A stretch of DNA of 64,000 nt from Comamonas sp. (GTDB taxonomy: Bacteria; Pseudomonadota; Gammaproteobacteria; Burkholderiales; Burkholderiaceae_C). The DNA lies in NCBI GenBank assembly GCA_028690035.1, contig JAQVCA010000004.1, positions 186,001 to 250,000 on the forward strand. The letters are read 5' to 3'. The translations under genes were made by a program, and so were the position numbers. The notes under the pieces were generated by a model. It did not search any database, was not told the DNA's origin, and saw nothing but the letters and a program-made list of their open reading frames with translations. Below are positions 53,967 through 62,348 of the stretch, piece by piece; positions within the stretch are counted from its first letter, which is position 1; each line of letters starts with the position of its first letter.

Positions 53967-54248
53967 TGGCAAAAAAGCGGGCCACCATGCGCACCCCCTC
54001 GACTTGGATGACGATGCCTTGAACGCAACCAAAGAAATCGCCCGCGCGGAAAACACCAGCCATGCTCACTTAATACAAGCGCTTCCCGCTTAAAAACAAA
54101 CGGTTTCAAGCACTTTTGATGCTGAAACCCTTATACATCAAGCGCCTGCAGCTATCTTTTACAGCCCCTTACAACCCGAATAGCCCTAATGCCATCTTGG
54201 CAATGGCTTTTGCGTTTTGGCGGCAAACGCGCTCTTACACTGCGGCGC
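53967..54248. other. Junction between mrdA and polysaccharide cluster
   Basis: About 280 bases with no convincing gene. It contains interspersed repeat copy 6 and, after it, a short stretch that could be read as an N-terminal extension of the next gene (from ATG 54189). No transposase or tRNA remnant was seen. Confidence 0.6.
54071..54162. repeat. Interspersed repeat, copy 6
   Basis: Ends ACAAGCGCTTCCCGCT and TCAAGCGCCTGCAGCTATCTTTTA with an inner stem GGTTTCA (54102-54108) / TGAAACC (54123-54129). Placed 105 bases after mrdA, it may serve as its terminator. Confidence 0.7.
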
Positions 54249-55577
54249 ATGCACGCATTACCTCTTTCTCCGGCACTGACTTTGTTGCAAGAGCGCCTGG
54301 CCCAAGGGCAGGCCGTGGTGGGCATTTACGGACTGGGCTACGTGGGCCTGCCGCTGGCGCTGCGCTTTGCGCAGGCGGGCATCCAGGTACTGGGTTTTGA
54401 TATTGATCCGGTCAAGGTGGAAACGCTCAACCGGGGCGGCAGCTATATCGAACGCTTAACGCCCGATGTGATCGAGGAAGCGCGTGCGCGTGGCTTTGCT
54501 GCCACCACCGACTTTGCCCGCACCCAGGAGGTCGATGCCCTGATCCTGTGCGTGCCCACGCCGCTGGACGCGCACCGCGAGCCGGACCTGAGTTTCGTCG
54601 TCGCCACCATCGAGGCCGCACTGCCGCACATGCGCCCCGGCCAGATCGTCAGCTTAGAAAGCACCACCTGGCCCGGCACCACCGATGAAGTGCTGGCCCC
54701 ACGCATGGCAGCGCGCGGTTTGGTGCCCGGCGACCACTGCGCTCTGGTGTATTCGCCCGAGCGCGAAGACCCCGGCAACCCGCACTACGGCACGCGCAAT
54801 ATTCCCAAAGTGATCGGTGGCAGCACCCCCGCCTGTCTTGCGCTGGGCCAGGCGCTGTACCGCCCGGCCATCGACCAGCTGGTGCCCGTCAGCTCCACGC
54901 GCGCGGCAGAAATGACCAAGCTGCTGGAGAACATCCACCGCAGCGTCAACATCGGTCTGGTCAACGAGATGAAAATCGTCGCCGACAAAATGGGCATCAA
55001 CATCCACGAGGTGATCGCCGCTGCCGCCACCAAACCCTTTGGCTTTGTCGCCTACCAGCCCGGCCCCGGCCTGGGTGGGCACTGCATCCCCATCGACCCG
55101 TTCTACCTGACCTGGAAAGCGCGCGAATACGGCGTCAACACCCGCTTTATCGAGCTGGCCGGTGAGATCAACCACCACATGCCGCACTGGGTGGTGGGCA
55201 AAGTGATGGACGCGCTCAACGACCGCAGCAAGGCGCTCAAAGGCAGTCGCATCCTGGTGCTGGGCCTGGCCTACAAAAAAAACATCGACGACACGCGCGA
55301 ATCGCCCGCCGTGGAAATCATGGATCTGCTGCAAGCCAAGGGCGCGCACATCGACTACAGCGACCCGCATGTCCCCACCTTCCCGCGCAAGCGCGACTAC
55401 CACTTTGACCTGCAATCAGTGGCGCTGACACCCGAGAGCATCGCCAGCTACGACTGTCTGGTGCTGGCCACCGACCACGATGGGTTTGATTACCAGCTGT
55501 TGGTGCAGCACGCCCGCTTGATCGTGGATACGCGGGGGCGGCTGGGGGTGGGGGCAGGGAATGTAGTGGCCGCCTAG
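54249..55577 (+). CDS. wbpA: UDP-N-acetylglucosamine/UDP-glucose-type 6-dehydrogenase (WbpA/TviB family)
   Basis: A 442-residue NAD-dependent nucleotide-sugar dehydrogenase that makes the uronic acid form of a UDP-sugar. The N-terminal Rossmann motif is [20 protein letters not shown]. The middle domain includes [10 protein letters not shown], and the catalytic Cys lies in [14 protein letters not shown]. The C-terminal domain has [17 protein letters not shown], wording typical of WbpA/TviB, so UDP-GlcNAc or UDP-GalNAc is the likely substrate. The ATG at 54249 matches the family start better than the one at 54189, whose extension is basic and Trp-rich. It opens the surface polysaccharide cluster and may work with the WecB-like epimerase at 60064. 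Confidence 0.88.
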   Translation: MHALPLSPALTLLQERLAQGQAVVGIYGLGYVGLPLALRFAQAGIQVLGFDIDPVKVETLNRGGSYIERLTPDVIEEARARGFAATTDFARTQEVDALILCVPTPLDAHREPDLSFVVATIEAALPHMRPGQIVSLESTTWPGTTDEVLAPRMAARGLVPGDHCALVYSPEREDPGNPHYGTRNIPKVIGGSTPACLALGQALYRPAIDQLVPVSSTRAAEMTKLLENIHRSVNIGLVNEMKIVADKMGINIHEVIAAAATKPFGFVAYQPGPGLGGHCIPIDPFYLTWKAREYGVNTRFIELAGEINHHMPHWVVGKVMDALNDRSKALKGSRILVLGLAYKKNIDDTRESPAVEIMDLLQAKGAHIDYSDPHVPTFPRKRDYHFDLQSVALTPESIASYDCLVLATDHDGFDYQLLVQHARLIVDTRGRLGVGAGNVVAA

Positions 55578-55597
55578 ACGATGCCGCCGTGATAGCC

Positions 55598-57046
55598 ATG
55601 CACCTTGAAGAACTCCAGCACATCCTGGCCTGTGGTGAAGACAGCCAGCACCAGTTCAAGCGCGAAATCACCCACCCAGACAGCTTGGCCGCCGAACTGG
55701 TGGCCCTGTCCAACAGCGGCGGTGGGCGCATTTTCATCGGCGTGGAAGACGATGGCCGTATCAGCGGTTTGAGCCCGCAGCAGGTGCGCGCCTTCAACCA
55801 GCAACTGAGCAACGCCGCCAGCAACAACGTGCGCCCGCCCATCCACCCCACCACAGAAAACATCGCCGCCGAGCAGGGCATCGTCATCGTGGTCACGGTG
55901 GCTGATGGCCTGAACAAGCCCTACATGGACGTGCAAGACCGGGTGTGGGTCAAAAACGACGCGGATAAACGCCACGTCACCTCGCGCGAAGAAATGCAGC
56001 GCATGTTTTTGAACGCGGGGCTGGTTCAGGCCGACACCCTGCCCGTGCCGGGCACCAGCATGGCCGATATGGATTGGGCCGCTTTTGACGCCTACTACCG
56101 CAAACGCTTTGGCCAACCCTGCCCCGAAGCCGAGCACACCGCCAGCCTTGCCAGCCTGGGCCTGCTCAAAGACCAGCAACTGACCTTGGCCGGAGTGCTA
56201 CTGTTTGGCCTGCAGCCCCAGCGCTGGTTGCCCGTGTGCATGGTCAAAGCCGTGGCGTTCTATGGCAACTCGATTGGCGATACCCAGTACCAAGACAGTG
56301 AAGACATTGACGGCACCCTGAGCGAGCAGTTTCAGCGCAGTTTTGCCTTTATCAAACGCAACCTGCACCACGTGCAAAACGGCAGGGGCTTCAACACCCT
56401 GGGCGAGCTGGAAGTGCCGCCCATCGCGCTGGAAGAGCTGTTGGTCAACGCCCTGATGCACCGCGACTACTTTGACAGCGCCTCCATTCGCCTCCTGGTG
56501 TTTCGTGACCGCATTGAAATCATCAGCCCCGGCCACCTGCCCGGCAACCTGAGCACCGAGGACATCCAGCACGGCAAAACCAAGCGCCGCAACCCCATCT
56601 TGAGCGAACACGCCGCCCACCTGCTGCCCTACCGGGGGCTGGGCAGTGGCATTCACCGAGCACGGCAAGCCTGGCCGCAAATTGAGCTGCAAGACCACCG
56701 CAGCGGCAATGAATTTAGGGCCGTGGTGGCGCGGCCACAGGTGGCAGGACAAACGCCTGCACCTGCGGATGACACCTCCATCCTGCAACGGCTAGAGTCG
56801 CGGCTAGAGTCGCGGCTAGAGTCAAAACTGGCAGCCAAGGTGCTCATGCACCTGACCACCCAGCCCATGGGTAAGGCCGATTTGGCCAGGGCACTGGGCC
56901 ACGCCACCGTGTCGGGCGAATTGCACAAGCAAATTCGCCGTCTGCTGGACTCAGGGCACATCGAAATGACCCTCCCCGACAAACCCACCAGCCGCCAGCA
57001 GCGCTATCGGCTGACCGAAGCGGGGCAAGCGCTGTTGCAGCAGTAG
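55598..57046 (+). CDS. AlbA_2 (Schlafen-like) ATP-binding putative transcriptional regulator
   Basis: A 482-residue protein of the RecG-like/ATP-dependent regulator group. The N-terminal AlbA_2 domain (about residues 10-130) has QFKREI, ELVALSNSGGGRIFIGVEDDG and RVWVKN. A middle domain resembles HATPase_c_4 (LVNALMHRDYFDSASIRLLVF, PGHLPGN, RRNPILSEHAAHLL). The C-terminus has a winged-helix-like segment (KADLARALGHATVSGELHKQIRRLLDSG). Between them are three tandem copies of a 4-residue repeat (RLES). The ATG at 55598 follows a GTG at 55589. It sits oddly inside the polysaccharide operon, 20 bases after the dehydrogenase. Some relatives act in phage defence or toxin-type systems; its function here is unknown. 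Confidence 0.78.
   Translation: MHLEELQHILACGEDSQHQFKREITHPDSLAAELVALSNSGGGRIFIGVEDDGRISGLSPQQVRAFNQQLSNAASNNVRPPIHPTTENIAAEQGIVIVVTVADGLNKPYMDVQDRVWVKNDADKRHVTSREEMQRMFLNAGLVQADTLPVPGTSMADMDWAAFDAYYRKRFGQPCPEAEHTASLASLGLLKDQQLTLAGVLLFGLQPQRWLPVCMVKAVAFYGNSIGDTQYQDSEDIDGTLSEQFQRSFAFIKRNLHHVQNGRGFNTLGELEVPPIALEELLVNALMHRDYFDSASIRLLVFRDRIEIISPGHLPGNLSTEDIQHGKTKRRNPILSEHAAHLLPYRGLGSGIHRARQAWPQIELQDHRSGNEFRAVVARPQVAGQTPAPADDTSILQRLESRLESRLESKLAAKVLMHLTTQPMGKADLARALGHATVSGELHKQIRRLLDSGHIEMTLPDKPTSRQQRYRLTEAGQALLQQ
56791..56823 (+). repeat. 12-bp tandem repeat in AlbA_2 gene
   Basis: Three in-frame copies of GCTAGAGTCGCG (the third incomplete) encode the RLESRLESRLES linker. Gain or loss of a copy would lengthen or shorten the protein by four residues without frameshift. 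Confidence 0.9.
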
Positions 57047-57051
57047 CGCCT

Positions 57052-58212
57052 ATGACCCAACCCCGCATCCTGCACATCACGCGCAACCTGCCGCCACTGG
57101 TCGGCGGCATGGAGCGCTTGAACTGGCACATCGCTGATGAGCTGTCGCGCTATGCCCAAGTAGAGTTGATTGGCCCCAGTGGCGCTGCCGCACTACGTCC
57201 GTCAGCTGTGCCAGTGACCGAGGTTCCGTTGCGCCCACTGCCTCGCTTTTTGCTGGCCTCTGCCTGGCAGGCGGTGGTCGTGGCGCGGCGGTTCAAACCG
57301 CATATCGTGCTGGCTGGCAGTGGCCTAACCGCGCCTGCTGCGTGGCTGGCCGCGCGTGCCAGTGGGGCATGTGCCCATGTGTATTTGCATGGGCTGGATG
57401 CCGCCGTACAACACCCCGCTTACCGCGCCGTGTGGCACCCGGCCATCCGGCGTATGGACGGAGTGATTGCCAACAGCCAGCCCACCGCCGAGCTGGCACG
57501 CAGCCTGGGCGTGACGGCAGAAAAAATCCGCATCATTCACCCTGGGGTGACGCTGCCTGCGGCACCCCAAAGCGCCTCAGCGTTGCAGGATTTTCGGCAA
57601 CGCCATCAATTGGGTGACAGGCGCTTGCTGCTGTCCGTGGGCCGCCTGACCACCCGCAAAGGCTTGCGCGAATTTGTGCAGCAAGCCTTGCCCGCTATTG
57701 TTCAGGCAGCACCCGATACCCTACTGGCCATCGTGGGGGAGGCCCCAGCCCACTCGCTGCACGCCAGCGTGCAAACTCGCGCCAGCATCCAAGCAGTGGC
57801 CGATGCAGCGGGCATTGGTCAGCACCTACGCTTTCTGGGTGTGATTACCGACCCGCAAGAACTGGCCTGCGCCTACGAAAGCGCTTCGCTGCACATCTTC
57901 CCTGTGCGTGAACTGCCCGGCGATCCAGAAGGTTTTGGCATGGTGGCGATTGAAGCTGCCGCCCACGGACTGCCCACTGTGGCATTTGCCACTGGCGGTA
58001 TTGTGGATGCCGTGGCGGAGGGACAGTCTGGACATCTGCTTGCACCCAACGACTACCCAGCGCTGGCCCAAGCCGCGTTGCAAATCCTGGCCGATGACCC
58101 CGGCGCATGGCAAACACGCGCCAGTGCCTTTGCAGCGCAGTTTGCATGGTCAGTAATAGGTCAAAAGCTATGGCACATGCTGGCGAAGGACACTAACTCA
58201 TTGGATTATTGA
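57052..58212 (+). CDS. Glycosyltransferase family 4
   Basis: A 386-residue GT-B glycosyltransferase. The N-terminal part shows ILHITRNLPPLVGGMERLNWHIADELS, typical of GT4. The donor-binding C-terminal domain has VGRLTTRKGLREFV and the EGFGMVAIEAAAHGLP motif with the E-x7-E arrangement, followed by VAFATGGIVDAV. There is no membrane anchor. It probably adds a sugar to the lipid-linked repeat unit of the polysaccharide. The ATG at 57052 lies five bases after the previous stop, so it is coupled to the regulator gene. Donor and acceptor are unknown. Confidence 0.88.
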   Translation: MTQPRILHITRNLPPLVGGMERLNWHIADELSRYAQVELIGPSGAAALRPSAVPVTEVPLRPLPRFLLASAWQAVVVARRFKPHIVLAGSGLTAPAAWLAARASGACAHVYLHGLDAAVQHPAYRAVWHPAIRRMDGVIANSQPTAELARSLGVTAEKIRIIHPGVTLPAAPQSASALQDFRQRHQLGDRRLLLSVGRLTTRKGLREFVQQALPAIVQAAPDTLLAIVGEAPAHSLHASVQTRASIQAVADAAGIGQHLRFLGVITDPQELACAYESASLHIFPVRELPGDPEGFGMVAIEAAAHGLPTVAFATGGIVDAVAEGQSGHLLAPNDYPALAQAALQILADDPGAWQTRASAFAAQFAWSVIGQKLWHMLAKDTNSLDY

Positions 58213-58222
58213 GGAGCATTTT

Positions 58223-59314
58223 TTGAAGCTCTTATTCATTGGAAAACGCTTTAATACCAACCGTGACGCCTTGCTGGAAAAATTTGGCCGCAATTACCAA
58301 TTCCCTCTGCACTTGGCGCAGCGCCACAGCGTGACCTTGTGGCTGGTGGATTACCACAGCAAAACCACCATCCAGTGCAGCGATGGGCCACTGACCATCA
58401 CCTCCACCCCTGTTAAAAATCTGGCCGTATTCAAGCACTATCTGCTGGGCACTTATCAAACTACCCAGCCCATAGACATGGTGATTGCCAGTGGGGATTG
58501 CTACATAGCCCTGATGGCGCATCGCATCGCCAAAAAGCTCCAGGCTAAATTCATATTTGATGTGTATGACAAATATGAAGAATTTGGCGGCTATGTACGG
58601 CCTTTTGGTTTTGATCTGTTTGGTTATCTACTGAAAAAAGCCGACATGCGCCTGTTTGCCAGCCATGCGCTGCTGCATAGTCTGGGCCAGCCTGAGCGCG
58701 ATGCGATATTAAGCAACGGGCTGGATGCCAACCACTTTCGCCCCATAGACAAGCTCGAAGCGCGGCGCAAACTGCAACTACCTGCCGATGCCACCTATGT
58801 AGGCTATTTTGGCAGTATGGAGCCAGACCGGGGCGTGCAAGACCTTATTGCCGCCGTGCAAATCCTGCGTGAACAAGGGCAGAGCATAGAACTGCTGTTG
58901 GGCGGCAAAGCCCATGACAGCCTGCAGCTTGATCAACCTGGCATCTGTTACCTGGGCAATGTGCCCTTTGCCGATGTGCCCTATGCGCTGGCGGCCTCTG
59001 ATGTGTTGGCCATCCCCTACCGCCGCTCACCATTTATGGATGCTGGCGCATCCAACAAAATTGCCGAGGCCATGGCCTGCCAGCGTCCCATTGTTGCCAC
59101 CCGTTCGCCCAATCTCACGGCGAACTTCCCGCAGCAGGCGCAAGAGCTAGAGCCATATTTGGCTGATTCTGGTAGTACAGTCAGCCTAGCTGAAGCAATA
59201 AAGAAGCAAATCAATAATCGTTTTTTGGCCAGCCAACCAGATAAAATTTATTGGAAAGATATTTCTACGAATATCAATATTTACCTAAAGGAGATTCATC
59301 ATGAAAACAGATAA
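58223..59314 (+). CDS. Glycosyltransferase, GT4-like
   Basis: A 363-residue GT-B-type transferase. The start is a TTG at 58223 with GAGGAG six bases upstream, a strong case for a non-ATG start. Landmarks are LKLLFIGKRFNTNR, VIASGDCYIALMAHRIAKKL, FDVYDKYEEFGGY, YFGSMEPDRGVQDLIAAVQIL and DAGASNKIAEAMACQRPIVAT, where E in the last motif is the expected donor-binding residue. Its last bases turn AT-rich and overlap the methyltransferase gene by 14 bases. Sugar specificity is unknown. Confidence 0.82.
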   Translation: MKLLFIGKRFNTNRDALLEKFGRNYQFPLHLAQRHSVTLWLVDYHSKTTIQCSDGPLTITSTPVKNLAVFKHYLLGTYQTTQPIDMVIASGDCYIALMAHRIAKKLQAKFIFDVYDKYEEFGGYVRPFGFDLFGYLLKKADMRLFASHALLHSLGQPERDAILSNGLDANHFRPIDKLEARRKLQLPADATYVGYFGSMEPDRGVQDLIAAVQILREQGQSIELLLGGKAHDSLQLDQPGICYLGNVPFADVPYALAASDVLAIPYRRSPFMDAGASNKIAEAMACQRPIVATRSPNLTANFPQQAQELEPYLADSGSTVSLAEAIKKQINNRFLASQPDKIYWKDISTNINIYLKEIHHENR

Positions 59315-60062
59315 GGACTGGGAGAAATGGGGTGCATCAGACCCTTATTTTGGTGTTATTTCAAACGATAAATACAGGAGGAATAATCTTACCAATGATA
59401 GCCGTGAAGATTTTTTTTCTTCAGGGGTGGAACATGTCAGCTATTTATGTGGGTTGATAAATAAAAATTTTAATCAAAATTTTGAGCCAAATTCTGTTTT
59501 AGATTTTGGATGCGGCGTGGGGCGATTAGCGATTCCTTTCGCGAGCATTGCCAAAAGTGTATTAGGAGTTGATATCTCTCCATCAATGCTGGAAATTGCT
59601 AAGAAAAACTCAGTAGATAAATCTGTTAAGAACATAAAGTTTGTTATTTCGGATGATGCATTATCAAAAGTTATTGGTACTTATTCTTTGATACACTCAT
59701 ACATTGTTTTTCAGCATATTCCTAAGAGTAGAGGGCATAAAATAATACTCCGTCTGGCTGAAAAAGTTGAGGTTGATGGTTTTCTGGCTCTCCACATTTT
59801 TACAGCTTCGCAAGCAAGCGCATTGGTCAGAGCCTTGGTTCGCTTGCGCTACAATTTCCCACCAATTCAGTGGGGGTGGAATTTATTAAAGAAACGCCCG
59901 TTTTTTGAGCCACCGATGCAATTAAATTGCTATGACGCTAGCTACTTAGAAGTAAATTTAAAAAAACTAGGATTTGCCGAAGTGAAATTTATTGAAGTTC
60001 CTTCTATCGAGGGATTTACAGGCGTTTTCATGATTGCCAAACGCCTCTCAAATAAAAGCTGA
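59301..60062 (+). CDS. Class I SAM-dependent methyltransferase
   Basis: A 253-residue methyltransferase with SAM-binding motif I VLDFGCGVGRLAIPFA near residue 66 and motif II VLGVDISPSML. The middle SLIHSYIVFQHIPKSRG is the motif-IV-like substrate region, and an aromatic C-terminal half follows. The DNA is strongly AT-rich compared with the dehydrogenase and the first GT gene, indicating a different origin. It overlaps the upstream GT gene by 14 bases. Methylation of a sugar or lipid intermediate of the polysaccharide is inferred from context. Confidence 0.85.
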   Translation: MKTDKDWEKWGASDPYFGVISNDKYRRNNLTNDSREDFFSSGVEHVSYLCGLINKNFNQNFEPNSVLDFGCGVGRLAIPFASIAKSVLGVDISPSMLEIAKKNSVDKSVKNIKFVISDDALSKVIGTYSLIHSYIVFQHIPKSRGHKIILRLAEKVEVDGFLALHIFTASQASALVRALVRLRYNFPPIQWGWNLLKKRPFFEPPMQLNCYDASYLEVNLKKLGFAEVKFIEVPSIEGFTGVFMIAKRLSNKS

Positions 60063-60063
60063 T

Positions 60064-61149
60064 ATGAAGAGAAAAATTATTTGTGTTTTTGGCACTCGGC
60101 CCGAAGCCATCAAAATGGTTCCGGTCATTCGCGCCCTGCAAAGCAGCAACTGGGCGCGCTGCATCGTTGTCGTCACTGCCCAGCACCGAGATTTACTCGA
60201 TCAAATGCTGACCCGTTTTGGCATTGCCGTGGATTACGACCTCAACATCATGCAGCCCAAGCAAAGCCTCAATAGCGTACTGGCCCGCATGCTGCCCGAG
60301 CTGGAAGGCATCATTCAAACTGAACAGCCCTACGCTGTGCTGGCCCAGGGCGATACCGCCACCGTGTTTGGCGCGGCGCTGGCGGCTTTTCATGCCCAAG
60401 TGCCTTTTGGTCACATCGAGGCGGGCCTACGCACCCATGATTTGCAGCACCCATTCCCTGAAGAGGGCTATCGCCAAATGGTCTCACGCATCACCCAGTG
60501 GCACTTTGCACCCACTGAGAATGCAGCCCAAGCCTTGCAGCAAGAAGGTATAGACCCCAGCAAAATCCATGTGGTCGGTAACACCTGTATAGACACACTG
60601 CTGCAAACCGTGGCTCAAATGCCGGCGCCCAGCCAACAAACAGGTCGTCTTATCTTGCTGACCGCCCACAGGCGCGAAAACTTTGGCCAGCCGCTACAAA
60701 ACATTTTTAACGCTGTGCTGCAAATCTTGGAACAACACCCCGATGTGCGCGTGCTCTACCCCGTTCACCCTAACCCCAATGTGCAGCAGCTTGCCCGCAC
60801 CATGCTCAGCAAGCACCCCAGAATTGAGTTGGTCGCACCGCTGGATTACTTTGACTTTGTGGCCGTCATGCAAGCTGCCCACCTGATATTGACGGACAGC
60901 GGCGGCGTGCAAGAAGAAGCTCCTGCCTTGGGAAAACCTGTTCTGGTACTGCGCCAAACCACTGAGCGCCCAGAGCCAGTGGTTGAGGGCGTCGCTAAGT
61001 TGGTCGGTACAGACCAAGCAGAAATAGTACGACAGGTAGAACGCCTACTGAATGATGCTGATCACTACCAAAGTATGGCCAGAGTGTGCATGCCCTACGG
61101 TAATGGGACGGCAGGATATTCAATAAGCAAACACCTTATTACAAATTAA
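60064..61149 (+). CDS. wecB: UDP-N-acetylglucosamine 2-epimerase (non-hydrolysing)
   Basis: A 361-residue GT-B-fold epimerase that converts UDP-GlcNAc to UDP-ManNAc. Landmarks are VFGTRPEAIKMVPVIRAL near residue 6, VLAQGDTAT, HIEAGLRTHDL, the TAHRRENFG motif and LTDSGGVQEEAPALG. The ATG at 60064 lies one base after the methyltransferase stop; an upstream start inside that gene is rejected. With the dehydrogenase at 54249 it could supply an N-acetylmannosaminuronic acid-type sugar to the polysaccharide, as in WecBC systems. Confidence 0.9.
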   Translation: MKRKIICVFGTRPEAIKMVPVIRALQSSNWARCIVVVTAQHRDLLDQMLTRFGIAVDYDLNIMQPKQSLNSVLARMLPELEGIIQTEQPYAVLAQGDTATVFGAALAAFHAQVPFGHIEAGLRTHDLQHPFPEEGYRQMVSRITQWHFAPTENAAQALQQEGIDPSKIHVVGNTCIDTLLQTVAQMPAPSQQTGRLILLTAHRRENFGQPLQNIFNAVLQILEQHPDVRVLYPVHPNPNVQQLARTMLSKHPRIELVAPLDYFDFVAVMQAAHLILTDSGGVQEEAPALGKPVLVLRQTTERPEPVVEGVAKLVGTDQAEIVRQVERLLNDADHYQSMARVCMPYGNGTAGYSISKHLITN

Positions 61150-61318
61150 TAATTTATACTCTAAGAGAGAAAATAAAATTTCAAACCACATGGAAACCTA
61201 ATTTTATTATAATTCATATTGTGGAACAATATTTAAAATTAAACATGGATAATTATTTAAAAAGACAACCTAAAAAATAATGTTTCTTGATATTTAATAC
61301 AATTGAACACCAATAATC

Positions 61319-62344
61319 ATGATAACAACAATTATTCCAACCTATCGACGCCCAATTTTTCTTCGTCGTGCCATAAAAAGCGTATTGGAGCAAAAAAACG
61401 CATCATTCCAAGTTTGTGTTTACGATAACTGCTCCGAGGACGAAACTGAGGCAAATGTTCGTGAATTGGCAAAAAACGACGAACGTGTTTTATATTATCG
61501 CCACTCAAAAAATATAGGTGGTTTGGCAAATTTTTTGCACGGTATGTCTCGGATAGAAACAGATTTTTTTTCTTTTCTTTCAGATGACGACTATCTTTTG
61601 CCAGGATTTTACCAGCGCGCGCTTGCTGCCTTAGATCGCCACCCCGAAGCTATGTGCTGGGCCGGCATGACTTTGAATGTGGATGAAAAAAATTTGATCT
61701 GGGATGCCCGTGCACGCCAATGGCCACGTGAAGGTTATTTTGAACCCCCGCAGGGATTTATGGCAATGACTGGGGGTATGGCTCCTGCATGGACAAGCAT
61801 CTTGTTTCGCAAGGACGTTCTTAAAAATGTTGGATTCATTGATCCAGAGGTTCTGGGGCCATCCGATTTGGAGTATTGCCTACGATTGGCAGCGCGCTAT
61901 CCCTATATCTTCGAAAAATACCCAGCAGCTGTTCTGACACTGAACAGCCAGTCGTTCAGCGCAACCCAGCCGATGGCATCTTTCTGGCCCGGCTGGAAAC
62001 GTATGTTTGAAAAAATATCGGCTGATCCGGGTTTATCCACCGATTTCAAACAGACAGCACTGGCCGCATTGCACCGGGATGGACGCAAGATGTTGTTTCG
62101 GCGTGGAGCCAATGCGCTGGCGGCCGGACGTTTGGATTTCGTGCGTGATGCTGCTGATGCTCTGGCAAGTGATTGCGATGAATCAGCGCGGGCATTTTTG
62201 TTGCGCTCGCTTGTTGCAGGCTGCTCACACAGTTCTAATTTGCAACGCATATACACCTCGGCCTACCGCTGGGCAGAACGGCGCATCGTCGATTCGCGCC
62301 AAGACTTGCAGGCTGCTTATGGCCATTTGCTGAAACCCATCTAA
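61319..62344 (+). CDS. Glycosyltransferase family 2
   Basis: A 341-residue GT-A-type transferase. The N-terminal domain has TTIIPTYRRPIFLRRAIKSVLEQ, VYDNCSEDETE and the metal-binding SDDDY at about residue 88, followed by the acceptor part GMAPAWTSILFRKDVLKNVGFIDPE. The start ATG at 61319 comes after 169 AT-rich non-coding bases. The gene's composition changes from AT-rich to GC-rich along its length. It converges with the flippase gene five bases away. Acceptor and donor are unknown. Confidence 0.88.
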   Translation: MITTIIPTYRRPIFLRRAIKSVLEQKNASFQVCVYDNCSEDETEANVRELAKNDERVLYYRHSKNIGGLANFLHGMSRIETDFFSFLSDDDYLLPGFYQRALAALDRHPEAMCWAGMTLNVDEKNLIWDARARQWPREGYFEPPQGFMAMTGGMAPAWTSILFRKDVLKNVGFIDPEVLGPSDLEYCLRLAARYPYIFEKYPAAVLTLNSQSFSATQPMASFWPGWKRMFEKISADPGLSTDFKQTALAALHRDGRKMLFRRGANALAAGRLDFVRDAADALASDCDESARAFLLRSLVAGCSHSSNLQRIYTSAYRWAERRIVDSRQDLQAAYGHLLKPI

Positions 62345-62348
62345 CCAG

